Positions 22,472 to 33,429 of a stretch of DNA of 64,000 bases are shown here, piece by piece. The notes below the pieces were generated by a model. It saw nothing but the letters and a program-made list of their open reading frames with translations. It ran no database searches and had not been told where the DNA came from. The stretch's first letter is position 1; every line of letters starts with the position of its first letter. The stretch is from Acanthosepion esculentum (Eukaryota; Mollusca; Cephalopoda; Sepiida; Sepiidae), in assembly GCA_964036315.1 (NCBI GenBank), contig OZ038479.1, forward strand, positions 53,848,746-53,912,745. The letters are read 5' to 3'. A program made the position numbers and the translations under genes.

Positions 22472-23506
22472 ATGTACACACAAATGCACACAGTAGAAAA
22501 ACCATATACTTGTGAGCTGTGCAGTTCAGCCTTTTCCATGAGTTCCAAGTTGAAAATACACATGCGAACACACACTGGAGAAAAACCATATTCTTGTCAG
22601 GTGTGTGGGTCAAACTTTTCTGATAGTAGCAACTTGAAAGTCCATATGCGAAGGCACACTGGCGAAAAGCCATATTCTTGTGAGGTGTGTGGATCGGCCT
22701 TTTCTGATAGTTCCACCTTAAAAGTACACATGAGAACACACACTGGAGAGAAACCTTATTCTTGTAAGGTGTGTGGAGCAAGTTTTGCTAGAGATTTTAT
22801 TTTAAAAACACACATGCGAACACACACTGGAGAGAAACCATATGCTTGTGACCTGTGTAGTTCAGCATTTTCAGAGACTTCAACATTGAAAAGACACATG
22901 CGAACACACACTGGAGAAAAACCATATTTTTGTGAAGTGTGTGGGTCAACTTTCTCTGACAGTAGTAACTGGAAAGTACACATGCGAAGACACACTGGAG
23001 AAAAACCATATTCCTGTGAATTGTGTGGATCAGCTTTTTCTGATAGCACCACCTTAAAATTACATGTGCAAACCCACACTGGAGAGAAACCTTATTCTTG
23101 TGAGGTGTGTGGAGCAAGATTTGTTAAAATTTTCAGTTTTAAAAGACACATGCGAACACACACTGGAGAGAAACCATATGCTTGTGAGTTGTGTTGTTCA
23201 ACATTTTCAGTGAATTCCACATTGAAAAGACACATGCAAACACACACTGGAGAAAAACCATATTCTTGTGAGGTGTGTGGTTCCTCCTTTTCTGATAGTA
23301 TAAACTTGAAAGTACACATGCGAACACACACTGGAGAGAAACCATATTCTTGTCAAGTATGTGGATCATCTTTTTCTACAGGTTCCACATTAAAGAAGCA
23401 CATGCGAACACACACTGGGGAGAAGCCATATTCTTGCCAAGTATGTGACTCAGCATTTTCAACAAGTTCTCATTTGAAAAGACACATACAAACACATGCA
23501 CATTAG
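22472..23506 (+). CDS. C2H2 zinc-finger protein, 12 intact fingers
   Basis: The frame encodes twelve consecutive complete Cys2-His2 fingers with HTGEKPY(S/A/T)C linkers, ending IQTHAH and a TAG stop at 23504-23506. Fingers are of the C-x2-C-x12-H-x3-H type, 28 residues per repeat, and predict a nuclear DNA-binding protein reading a long site. The residues at the DNA-contact positions differ from finger to finger (for example DSSNLKV, RDFILKT, ETSTLKR, KIFSFKR), while the backbone is nearly constant. I take the first ATG at 22472; a longer frame extends to 22391 through a degenerate finger, and an upstream exon is likely. No effector domain is visible. Several alternate fingers pair up (1/5/9 CxLC.S, 3/7 CGSAFSDS), pointing to growth by multi-finger duplication. 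Confidence 0.85.
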   Translation: MYTQMHTVEKPYTCELCSSAFSMSSKLKIHMRTHTGEKPYSCQVCGSNFSDSSNLKVHMRRHTGEKPYSCEVCGSAFSDSSTLKVHMRTHTGEKPYSCKVCGASFARDFILKTHMRTHTGEKPYACDLCSSAFSETSTLKRHMRTHTGEKPYFCEVCGSTFSDSSNWKVHMRRHTGEKPYSCELCGSAFSDSTTLKLHVQTHTGEKPYSCEVCGARFVKIFSFKRHMRTHTGEKPYACELCCSTFSVNSTLKRHMQTHTGEKPYSCEVCGSSFSDSINLKVHMRTHTGEKPYSCQVCGSSFSTGSTLKKHMRTHTGEKPYSCQVCDSAFSTSSHLKRHIQTHAH

Positions 23507-24270
23507 AGACCTATTTTATGCAAATTGTATGGATCAACAATTTCAAAGAATAAGGATTTAAATGTACACCTGCCATCATACCCTGGAGAGAAATCCTATT
23601 CTTTTCATGTGCATGAATCATCTTTTTCAACACATTCCACATTAATAAAGAAACATGTATATACATGAGTGAAAAGCCATAGCTTTCTAAGGTGTATGGA
23701 TTGGCAGTTTCAGAGGGTTGAGGGTTGAAAATACATTGCCTTAGGCTTGTAAATTACATTTGTAATCCCAATAGAGATGAGCGTTAGTTTTATGTTTGGT
23801 GATCTGCTTTTTCACAAACTTCCACGTTAATGATACACCTGCAATAGCACATTAGGTAGAAATATTACCATAGAAGCTGTATTTGTTATTTCAAAAAACA
23901 GAGAAACAGAGCAATATTTAATTAATGCAAAAATGTATGTATCAGCTTTTTCACCTTCCAATATACTAATACATATGGAAACATTTGGTAGAAGTCCTAC
24001 TGTAGGAGGGTTATTGGTTATCATTTTGAAAACCTGCTTCAATGTTCCAACTTCAGAAAATATTTAAGCAGACATATTTTGTTCAATGAATGCTTCACAT
24101 TAAATAAAAAAAACTTGATAGGAACTGTTTTCTTATCTGTGGTTTGGGCTTTTCAAAAGTTCACCTGAGTATCACTTGAAAACACATTGCAGTGCAACCA
24201 TGTTCCTGTGCAGTGTGTGGTGTTCTCATAGAAGTAAAATTTAAGCATGTTCTTTTGAAAATATTCATTT
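23507..24270 (+). pseudogene. tail of decayed C2H2 fingers
   Basis: After the stop, finger-like text continues with frame breaks: ATTTTATGCAAATTGTATGG, CTGGAGAGAAATCCTATTC, TCATGTGCATGAATCATC and, further on, GTTCCTGTGCAGTGTGTGG near 24203. The ancestral array was therefore longer and has been cut by the present stop. Confidence 0.65.
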
Positions 24271-24671
24271 AGAATCATGTTACAGGAGAATATTAATGAT
24301 CCTTAATTTTATCTAAGTTTACAGTCAGATGTATATTTTCATTTTTTTCTGGTCTTCAAAATATATACTAAACTTCATCATAGTTACATGATTGACTTTC
24401 AACCAAACATTGATTTTATTCACTGATGATTCAAGATTCTCTCAATACCTCAAGTATGTAAATGACATTTAATGCATGAATATGACTCTGATGTCAGTGT
24501 AAATAGGAATTTCTGAGCCTGGACATTGAACCACTTCCCAAAATCTGATCAAATGAGACTCCATTGGATTTTTTCTTTCCTTGTTTTCTATGGTCAGTGC
24601 TTCTTCTTTAACAACCAGAGACTTTTCTTACTTCCCCCATTTTCACCATGAACAAAATGGTCCTTTGATGT

Positions 24672-24812
24672 TAGAACCTTCATGTAAAAAGCATTCTTTC
24701 TAAATAAAGAAGACATCAGACTGCTTGCTTTGTTTTTCCTTTAATTTATTTTCTTATTGTATGAAAAAATTCCAAATAATGCTAATATTAAAAATGACTC
24801 TTTGTTTTAATA
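24672..24812 (+). repeat. interspersed 3'-end-like repeat with poly(A) signal, copy 2
   Basis: Counterpart of 8310-8465, with GTAAAAAGCATTCTTTCTAA followed by ATAAAGAAG and GAAAAAATTCCAA. If the second zinc-finger gene is transcribed this far, the AATAAA here would be a plausible polyadenylation signal. Confidence 0.6.
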
Positions 24813-24819
24813 CAGGCTG

Positions 24820-24905
24820 AGAATCCTTTCTCTGAAATTCTTGAGACCAGAAGTGCTTTGGTTTTCAGATTTTGGAACATTGTTTACTTAAATTTATAAA
24901 ATGGT
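24820..24905 (+). mobile_element. Tigger/pogo-like terminal fragment
   Basis: TA followed by CAGGCTGAGAATCCTTTCTC and TTGAGACCAGAAGTGCTTTG. This strongly resembles the inverted terminal region of MER2/Tigger-type Tc1/mariner elements as I remember them from vertebrates. The opposite end was not found. The assignment rests on recall and is moderate at best. Confidence 0.35.
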
Positions 24906-25012
24906 GCAGCTTGGGAATGGAACCCAAGCATAAGTACTATATTCTTTTAACTTTCAGAACACTGCTTATACATATACACTGAAAGTAGTTTCATATGAAA
25001 TTTAATAAATCG

Positions 25013-25400
25013 TGTATATGCAGGACAGGATAGCGATTAGGGACAGTAGGTGCATTTAATTCACGGAAGTTCAGTTAAGGTCAAAATCCTTTATTGTCTG
25101 GTATGTAAACGTGGTGTAGGAGTGATGCATAAGAGTGTTCAGATGGGCAGATTATCCCTTCCCATAGCAGTCTGTTAAATTCGTTTTTGATGAATTCATA
25201 TTTGTGAGGATGTAGTCATCGTGAGCATGAAAATACTGGCTGTCCTGTAGTATTTATCCAGTGTTTTGTGTCATGTCTGATGTTGCCAGTGTTTTAAAAG
25301 GGTGTCGTCATATCCTTATATTTGTTCAAAATATCAAGGAATTCTGTACTATGGCAAGTTGTTGCACTGCTGCTGATAGAGGTGCATCGTGAGTGAATTT
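25013..25400 (-). pseudogene. gypsy reverse transcriptase start (relic)
   Basis: The minus strand encodes, with a few stops, a stretch matching the conserved entry of gypsy RT: TTGQPVFS, then LHPHKYEFIKNEFNRLLWEG, IICPSEHSYASLLHHVYIPD and FRELNAPTVPNRYPVLHI. The match ends with this motif at about 25015, well before the catalytic YxDD motif. Confidence 0.75.
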
Positions 25401-25559
25401 CTGTAATATGGATATTACTTTCAGTGTCTGTGTTTCATATTCACTGACAAGTTGAAAATGGCCCTGAAAGTCTGCCCCATGAATGGGTGTTGGCATGTTT
25501 TATAAATTGTATAAATATCCACGTAAAATCTCAGATTGTGCCAATATTTAGTGCCAAAT

Positions 25560-26300
25560 CTTTCATGCCGTAGGTATGAATGTGTGGACCTTTTGCAGCT
25601 AATAGTCTGAAGAGACTAGGATTGGGTTTGGGTTTGGGTCCACGTTCATTCTTCTACTGCTTGGACTTCTTCGGTGTGGAGTATGATCACGTCTACATGA
25701 GGTACTTCTGTACCTCTGTTGTTGTTGACTTAGCAATAATTGCATTTGTTGCATTTGCTTTTGTAAATCTGCAAGTGCATTATCAATGTGGGTTTAGCAC
25801 TGCAGTTGTTTTCCTGTTTGGAAGCTAATGCATTCAATCTTTGGTCAAACAAGACAAAAGTCTTGTCTGCAATATCTGCCAGTTTGTTGAGTGGTGTATC
25901 ATCTGTCATGGGCAACACTATCTGTACCATAGTGGTTGGCAATTTATTCAACCATAGGCAATGTAGGATGGACTCTGACATATTTTTCCCTCTGAGGTGA
26001 CTTTTCATGTACCTGAGGAGTTGTCAGGGAGTTTTGTCCCTGATATTTATGTTGTTGAATAGTGCCCTCAGCATTTGATCATTCGAGCGACCTGTCCTTT
26101 TAATGATAGCAGCTTTAAGGACGTTGTAAACGTCAGTGTTGGCAATGTCTTCCAACAAGCCATTGACTTTGTCAGGAGGCAACACTGGCAAATTTTATTT
26201 TTATCAACGTATCCTTTTGGCAGCAAAAATAGCCTAGAGTTGAGTGAAACCAAATCTTTCTGTTGGTGGCATTGTATAGCAATAATTCACAGACTCATTA
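25560..26300 (-). pseudogene. gypsy gag relic
   Basis: Minus-strand frames read LNSR..LPKGYVDKNK, then (26008-25730) MKSHLRGKNMSESILHCLWLNKLP followed by LPMTDDTPLNKLADIADKTF and a coiled tail LADLQKQMQQMQLLLSQQQQ. The pattern LRSLWLxRLPxxxQxIL...DLDKLAEMADxI is the hallmark of gag polyproteins of gypsy elements. At least four stops or shifts interrupt it. Confidence 0.7.
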
Positions 26301-27179
26301 ATTTATTTCTAAATTCGCCTCAATGTACTTCTGATGTGTCTTTGTGTAAACTTATTTTGTTGGTGTATTTACTGGAGTTTCTGTGTATTCCCTGATGAGA
26401 TTGCTATGGCTCGAAATGTCAGGGTTACCACTAGTTGTGGAGACAGAAATGGGTAACCCGGAAGACAGAACCTTGTTGTAGTTACTGTTGTGGAGGTTAA
26501 TTCTTTCTCCATCTCAGTAAACATAAATTCAAGTGAAAAGAATATATTTGAGTATTGGTAAATAAATGTATAATTTATTTTCATACATAAAAAACTAGTA
26601 ACTTTTATCTGTTACTGTTACAAAGGCAACATGGAGAGAGAATGGTGAAATTATACATGGCTGATGGCAGTTGTTTCTCTCTGTGTGTTGGTGTTGACAT
26701 GAAGTCTGGTTTGTGCCACATTGGTGTTGACGTCCAAGTTGGTCTGTGTTGAGTTAGAGAATATATATCCGTTGTTTGGCTCCAAATTAAGATTTTGGTT
26801 TTTGGAGTGAGAGTGACTCTGACTTGTCAATAAATTGTTCATTTTAGTTTTGTTAAAGTGAATGTATGCGTGGAGCCTATGTGCAGAAAACGTATTTATG
26901 CAGTCTGCTTTGGGTTGTTGAGCGGTTAACATCTGGTTTGTGTAGAAAAATGTAAGAGGCATGACAGGCTTGTTATACACTGGTGCAATTAGATCTCCTT
27001 CTGATTCATTCTGTATATCTGTTGGATGTGAACACCATAAAGGCAGAAAACAAAATAACAAAAGTTGTATTCTGTGCATTAAGCTCCATGCATCACATCT
27101 GGGCTATGGAACAAGCTCTGGTGGTGGCTAATTGCAAACATTCCATCCGGTAAAAGAGATGCTCCTAGGTGCTACCAGA

Positions 27180-27972
27180 TCCTTTTAAAAGCAGTCTTTG
27201 TGAAATACCAGAATACAGTTGCGGTTACCAGCCATCATGCAGGGCACTGCTGCTATTGCCAACGCTGCCATGACCTTGACAACCATGTTTGCAACCCAGC
27301 CGTCACGCAAGGCACTGCTGCTGCTGCTGCTTTCATTATAACCTCTCAACATGACTACTTCTCAATGACCGTTACCACTCCCAGGCTTGACCAACCACTT
27401 CAGCTATCGGGTTTTAACTTGAATCATCTCAACCTTGATTCTTCCCAGCTACAAGCCTTCATGGATACCAACCCACGCAAATTTGTTTAGAAGACATTCC
27501 CTTCGCAGTCGACACCATGACCTCCATTCCATGGAACAGGCCTATCAAAGCAATGCCAATCCAACGCCATCCTGGTTCAACACAACATATCTACCTACAA
27601 ACAAAACAACCTACCACTATGACCTCGATCAACTAAACGTGCACTGACCATATCCTGTGACCATGGCCAGGCCAGCACATGAAATGAATGGGTCAACCCC
27701 CCCCCTGCGGTTACACCAGATCGCTATCCTAACGATCGCCCACTGAAACTGACATTTCATCTAGCTTCGACATAACTGTATGATATCCTATCCTCTACCA
27801 TGATCTTGATCAACTTACACAGGCATTTGGCACTGTCCTCACACCGACCACCACCCTGACAACTGGCATTCCATTCATCTTTCAATGTCTCTGTACTATC
27901 TACCAACAATAAATTTGTTCATATCTAATCCTTGTTATTCCTTTCTTTCACTACCATATGCTTAATATAACA
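27180..27972 (-). repeat. 5' LTR of the gypsy element
   Basis: Starts TGTTATATTAAGC on the minus strand (plus 27972 downward) and runs about 790 bp. A second copy lies at 10605-11472. On the minus strand, TGGTAGCACCTAGGAGC beginning at 27177 is placed where a tRNA primer-binding site should be, which sets the LTR end near 27180. The LTR ends are inferred from two copies and from the TG start. Confidence 0.6.
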
Positions 27973-28189
27973 GGCTTTACAGGCTCTGCTTGAGCATCAT
28001 TCACTGCAGCTGATCATGCCACATTGCTTGGCCTTGATATTTGCACTGCAGGGAACTTGATACACTCAGTAATCAACTTGTGACTGTCGTGATTGGGCAG
28101 GAAATCACAAATGATGTACAATCTTTCAATCCCTTTATACTATGTCGAGCAAGAAATGATAGTTTTTGGATGAATACATACAGTATAAT

Positions 28190-29310
28190 GTATACATGTA
28201 TAATGAAACGTGATGGGAGTCAGCATCGTCAATGCACGATTTGCAATGGTAAGTTGAGCAATTCTAGTCTAGCACTGGCAAAACGAAGGGAACATTTCCT
28301 AAAGCTGCATGGAGATGGGAAATACAAGAACACAACATGGTGAAGAGTCATATTTGATGTAAAGGCTACTCTGCTTGTTCTCAGCTTTATACCCATCGAC
28401 AACCCAATCCTCACAGCATTCTATGAAGTTGCGTACCTGATCGCAAAGCAGGGCAAATCACACACCATTGGTGAAACACTTGTAAAACCAGCTGCACTGA
28501 AGATGGTGATTATCATACTAGGAAAAGCCACTGAAGATAACCCAAATCCCTCTTTCAAATGACACCATCAGCTGCAGAATAGATGACATGAGCGATGACA
28601 TCTTGGCTCAAGCAGCTAACAGATCTGATTTCAAGCCCAGCAAAATTCAGCTTGTAACTCGACGAGACCAGTGACACTTCCACACTAAATGAGCCTGTAT
28701 TCATGCACTATGTGAAAGACGACGTGATAAAGTAAGATTTTTCTTTTCATTTTGTAAGCCTCTTACAACAAAAAACAAGGCAGCCGACATGAGGAAACTT
28801 GTGGATGACGTCTTCAGAGACAATGATCTTTTGTTGAATATGGTTCCTGAAGTTTGTTCGGATGGGGCTCCAGTCACACTCAGATGAAACTCTGGTTTTG
28901 GAATGCTGATGAAAGCTGATGCACCACACATCTTTGTAACGCACTGTGTTCTAGGCACGCGTTGGTAACAAAAACCTTGCCTCCAAAACTGGCACTAAAG
29001 ATTATAGTGAAATGTGTGAACGTGCGAAATAAAGAAATGAATTAATGCATCTTCAAAGACTTGTATGTATGGGCTCTGAAAATGAGGTACTTCTGTACCA
29101 TTCTAACGTTCAATGGTTATCCCAGGAAAAGGTGCTGAATCATGTTTTAGTCATGCGTTTGGAATTAGCCCTGTTTTATCGAGAGCAACAACATTGTAAT
29201 GCAGGTTGTTATTTGACCTGGGCTTGTAGTCCAGCCACGCATGTGCACCTGAGGGTGCAGTCACTCATCCCACCAAACAACACTGTGAGCTTCCATAGCT
29301 CTTCCAGATA
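28190..29310 (+). pseudogene. ZBED5-like hAT transposase relic
   Basis: From 28200 the plus strand reads RDGSQHRQCTICNGKLSNSS (BED-type zinc finger start), then AKQGKSHTIGETLVKP, SNDTISCRIDDMS in a shifted frame, DDVFRDNDLLLNMVPEVCSD, FVTHCVLGTR and MGSENEVLLYHSNVQWLSQE. These blocks appear in the same order in ZBED5/GTF2IRD2-like proteins, which derive from hAT-Charlie transposases. Stops and frameshifts occur between nearly all blocks, so no product is expected. The C-terminal dimerisation region was not found. Confidence 0.65.
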
Positions 29311-29760
29311 AACGTTGATGGATTACATCTGGCGCGCTGTGAATTGCTCATATGCTGCAAACTCGTCTGTCGCTAAGGTCATATATAAGGCAGTCTGCAT
29401 CCACCTTCTCATCATCTCTCAATTGCTGGTAGACTGCAAATGTGCCCCCACCGACGATCAGTCTCAAGGATGTATTCCAGCTGAGTCACATTGCACAGTC
29501 TGCAGTTCATATAAAAATCCCCGTCCATCTTAAAGGCCAAAATAACTTGTGTTAAGTATTGAATATTCTTTGTGTCTTCTGTACCATTTTCTCTGCCTAC
29601 ATTACGAGCATCATCTACAGAATTACTACTCTCCTCCAGCAAGCAACATAGTAAATGGTAGGTGTTAATACATTTGCATAGGTGTGATGTCCATTTCATC
29701 AAATGATGGTCATTGCACATGCGTGTCCATAAACTTTGAACTGGATTTCCCGTTACACCT
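29311..29760. other. unassigned spacer between two transposon relics
   Basis: Mixed composition. Frames of 72 and 102 codons on opposite strands have no recognisable motif. The minus-strand one could belong to the gypsy relic next to it. Confidence 0.3.
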
Positions 29761-29899
29761 GCAGCAACTCAAACATGCTTTGTACTAGGTAAGACATGTT
29801 CTGCTTCAGTGGCATGAACCAATTCATGTTTTTTTCTCAAAAATACCTACATCTTTCCTCACCAAAGAAAATCTTCCTTACAAAAAAACTTTTCTGTAC

Positions 29900-30430
29900 G
29901 AGGATTAGATAACATGAAAGAATTAGGTTCCCAACAATTTTATTACGATATATAATGTAACCCTGTCAGCACCCAGTGTTCTTTTCATTATAATACCCTT
30001 TCCAAATTTCTGTTATGATCTTCCTTGGTCTTTGCTGATGCTAACACATCATCAATATATGTTAGTCCATCCAGAATTCCTTGAAACAAACTGCACAATT
30101 ATTCTCTGAAATATACTAGATGCAAAAGAAATCTGAAGAGGGAGTATATTAAGTTGAAACATTTCCATCTTACTATTGACAGAAATGTAACTGCAGGATT
30201 GTTCTCTTTGAACCGCTAGTTGATACACATGAGACATATTAATTTATATGAAGGCTGTTTCTTCTCTTGAGAAATCTATCATTGGTTGTGTGTAGTGATC
30301 AATCATAGCAACTTCATTGATGGTAAATTTAACTCCATGGATTTGAGTTGAACCATCTGTCTTCACAATTGGAACAATTTTGGTCTACCTAGTCTGCAAA
30401 CTTCACTGATGTGATGATCCCATGATCCTC
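29900..30430 (-). pseudogene. second Ty3/gypsy pol relic (RT)
   Basis: Minus strand: IVPIVKTDGSTQIHGVKFTI, then MSHVYQLAVQREQSCSYISV, NILPLQISFASSIFQRI and GWTNIYDDVLASAKTKEDH with a one-base shift. This is the RT palm of gypsy elements; the YxDDxL catalytic motif corresponds to the block at about 30040-30065 (IYDDVLAS). It has the same strand as the gypsy element at 25-28 kb but lies outside its LTR, and its type differs (VPVVKPDGS lineage), so it is a separate insertion. Confidence 0.65.
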
Positions 30431-30850
30431 TTGTCTGTGAACGAATTTCACCATTTTGCTTCTAAAACTCTAGGAAATCAGACATGATCAAAAACATCTT
30501 GCAAGAATATCTTTCCTTCCAGGATTTCCATAGCTCCAAAGTCTTCATGGAATATTTCAGGGGGGGAAATTGTCTAGTGCAGGAAAAGTCATAATGTTGT
30601 TATTCTTTCCCCAGTTAAAATGCAACAGCACTCATCAATTTTCTTCAATGAACTCTTGTCATGTACATCAACTGACGCTTCATCAAACTGATTCATGATA
30701 CTTACATTTATTTGAATAAATCTGTATGTGTCTCGGGTAGGGGCTGGTACTAGGGGTAAAATACTTATTGGTATCTCATAATTCAGTGTGCACCAGTCAT
30801 GTGGTAACTGCCATATATTGAGAGGGAAAAACAAAACCAAAGTTGCTGTA
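30430..30850 (-). pseudogene. possible upstream part of the gypsy pol relic
   Basis: An 83-codon minus frame (30840-30589) and following broken frames have no motif that I recognise, but they sit directly upstream of the RT relic and share its base composition. Confidence 0.25.
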
Positions 30851-30854
30851 CACT

Positions 30855-32630
30855 TACTTTAGAAAAGAAGCTTGCATGACATGTATCTACTTTCAAATTC
30901 TGGTTAGACATCGCATAAGGTAGGATGTTAGACTGAAGAACCCAATTCTTCATGTAAGTGCAATCCCCAGAATTTTACCAAACTGACCCCTCATATTTAA
31001 TCTTCATTAACCCTCGCTAGAGAGTCACCAGAGTCCAGAAAAATGAAACAAGAGAATTCTGCCCTAAAAGCAGATCAAAGTATTGTTAATGACTTGGAAT
31101 ACAAATAGCAGAGGAGATTTCACAGCATTAATGATATAGAGAGGAAATTATATTTTCTTAATAGAAATTACTGGAGTATATTGAGACAGCAACAATTTTC
31201 TTCTGTATATTAAAAATAAGTTTAAGTTACTAGAGGAAAAAGATATTACATTATTTTTACTTGTGGATGAAATTCACCTAAAACCTTATTTTGATTATAA
31301 AGGTGGTAATGTTGTTGGCTTAGCAACAAATGCATTTGCTTTTATGCTTAACAATGTATTCTCACAACAGAAGGATGTTGTGCATATTATGCCAACTAAA
31401 TATCTGAAAGCTGAGAAATTATTTGACCTAATTAAACAGGTAATAATTGGTCTACAAGAGATAGGCTTTAGAGTAATATCAGATATTAATGCAATAAATA
31501 AAAAAGCTATATCTTTCTTTTGTAGTCCTACAAAACTTTCAATTGTATATCCACATCCAGTTATGAAATCTAGACGTCATTTCTTCATACTTGATTCAGT
31601 TCATATACTAAAATGCATTAGAAAAAACTGGCTTGGTTAAAAAGATGCAAGTAAATGCATGGTCCCAAAATTTTTTCATAACAAAAATCAAGATATAGAT
31701 AATATCAAAAGTGACCTATTTTGTATTTTACTGAAGTTTCATGTCCTGGAATCACAGTCAATTTTGAAATATTGCTATATATTGAACTTAAAGGGTCTTT
31801 TTTCCACCAGTTTTCAAAGGAAAAATGTTTCATTTGTTTTGCAAATTTTTAACCAGTTCACTATTCAGTGATTGCTGACATTAGGGAAGCAGAAATGTTT
31901 GCCTAACTTTACAAATGTTACAGAATACATAAATATATTTCATACTTTGTGGACAATACTGAATGTAAAAACATCATAGAAAGATTTTTACTTGTAGATG
32001 AAATTCACCTAAAACTTTATTTTGATTATAAAGGTGGTAATGTTGTTGGCTTAGCAACAAATGCATTTGCTTTTATGCTTAGCAGTTTATTCTTACAACA
32101 CAAGAATGTTATGCATATTATGCCAACTAAATATCTTAAAGCTGAGAATTTCTTTGATATAGTTAAACATGTAATAATTGGCCTAGAAGAGATAGGCTTT
32201 CAAGTAATATCAGTCATAACAGATATTAATGCAATAAATAAGAAAGCTATATCTTTCTTTAGTAGTCCTGCAAAATTTTAAATTTATATCCACAATTATG
32301 AAATCTAGACGTCTTTTCTTCATCATTCAGTTCATTTACTAAAATGCATTAGAAACAATTGGTTTGGTTTAAAAGATGCAAGGAAATGCATGATGTTCCC
32401 AAAATTTTCTTGTAATGGAAATGATTGAGATAATATCCAAAGTGCCCTATTTTACTTTTTTCAGAAGCTTCATGTCCTGGAATCACAATTTTGAAATATT
32501 GCTATAAATTAATCTTAAAGGCTCTTCACTAGTTTTAAAAGGTAAAATGTTTCATTATTTTTTACAAATTTTTAACCAGTTCACTATTCAGGAATTGCTG
32601 ACCCTAGGAAAAAAATCAAGTTGAGTGAGG
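30855..32630 (+). pseudogene. P-element/THAP9-like transposase relic with duplicated catalytic exon
   Basis: The N-terminal part (about 31016-31200) encodes RESPESRK..ENSALKADQSIVNDLEYK-type text. Then KNKFKLLEEKDI leads to the first catalytic block at 31263 (VDEIHLKPYFDYKGGNVVGL). It continues through INAINKKAISFFCSPTKLS, RRHFFILDSVHILKCIRKNW and, after a stop, a 70-residue block ending NVSFVLQIFNQFTIQ. A second DEIHLK block follows at 31994, 731 bp later. DEI/V..K..Y.GG.VVG is the first RNase-H-fold motif of P-element-type transposases. Compared with the 59.7-63.6 kb locus, a central piece is missing at about 31200. Stops in all frames make it non-functional. Confidence 0.7.
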
Positions 32631-32689
32631 GAAATGATTGAAGCAGGAAAACCCATGAGGCCAAGCTGAAGTTTGTATATGAAAAGTTA

Positions 32690-33420
32690 CATTGCTAACC
32701 ATTCCACACGAAGACATAAGAATAAAAATGGACACCTGTTCCGCAGTGAGTGCCAAAATAACAGCTGTGCTGACAGAATGCTATGAGGGAGTGGATAACA
32801 AGGAGTTTGATGCAATAACTGTCAAGGAGTCTCTCCCAGTTGCCCCAAAGAGAAGACACATGATCAATTTATGGCTCAAGAGCCAGAAAGGATAGAAGCA
32901 TACATTTGGCATCAAAACTTGCTCAGCTGAACTGGGACAGAGAGATCACAGTTCTGAGAAATTAAAAATATTGCAAGATCAGAAGGATCTTGAGATTATG
33001 GAGGCCGAATACAATGCCTATATTGAAGTGGAATCAAGATAAAATGAAACGTTAAAGTTGACACTCCAAGTCCACTCCCAATACATAGTGATGGTGTTAT
33101 ACATAAAAGGATTTCCCAGGCCCAGTTAATGCCCCCCTCTGTGTAGAAAATAAGCCAGATGCGCATTCAAATGAAGACTCATTGGTTCATCCCTAATGAA
33201 AATTTGATCATTACAAGATACTGAGCACCAAAGCCATTTGTGTTTGATGGAGATATACTTAAGTTCTTTGAATGGATTATCTGTTTTAAGACCTTGATAG
33301 AGGCCAGCTACACAAACTTGGCATACAAGCTGTTCTATTTAAAAAATATGTTAGTGGTGAAGTACATTCTGTGCTGGTGAGGATGAAAAAGTATGCAAAA
33401 AAAATAAGAAAAGAAATAAT
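32690..33420 (+). pseudogene. BEL/Pao gag relic
   Basis: The first frame (to 32895) has a short coil-like stretch and is followed, with stops and shifts, by SEKLKILQDQKDLEIMEAEY and by blocks equivalent to KPFVFDGDILKFFEWIICFK, LIEASYTNLAYKLFYLK and YVSGEVHSVLVRMKKYAKK. The FDGDxLxFxxWxxxFxxLI...KLxYLKxYxSGEA pattern is typical of the gag region (DUF1759) of Pao-type elements. A Pao RT fragment lies at 54.4-54.6 kb on the other strand, too far away to be the same copy. Confidence 0.6.
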
Positions 33421-33429
33421 CTTCAAACA

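Larger units (their letters stand above)
25013..27972 (-). mobile_element. 5' half of a Ty3/gypsy LTR retrotransposon (degenerate)
   Basis: On the minus strand the order is LTR (27972 to about 27180), candidate primer-binding site, leader, gag and the start of reverse transcriptase, where the element stops abruptly near 25013. Protease, RT core, RNase H, integrase and the 3' LTR are missing. All frames carry several stops and shifts, so it is dead. The order of parts is exactly that of Metaviridae-type elements, which supports treating the pieces as one insertion. Confidence 0.75.

Noticed and set aside
25580..25828. Plus-strand frame with hydrophobic stretches resembling a membrane protein
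   Set aside because: It is the antisense shadow of the gypsy gag tail on the minus strand.
26651..27079. 142-codon minus frame with a signal-peptide-like start (MHRIQLLLFCFLPLW)
   Set aside because: It lies in the leader between LTR and gag of a dead gypsy element, and I see no family resemblance. It might be a leader ORF, but there is no support.
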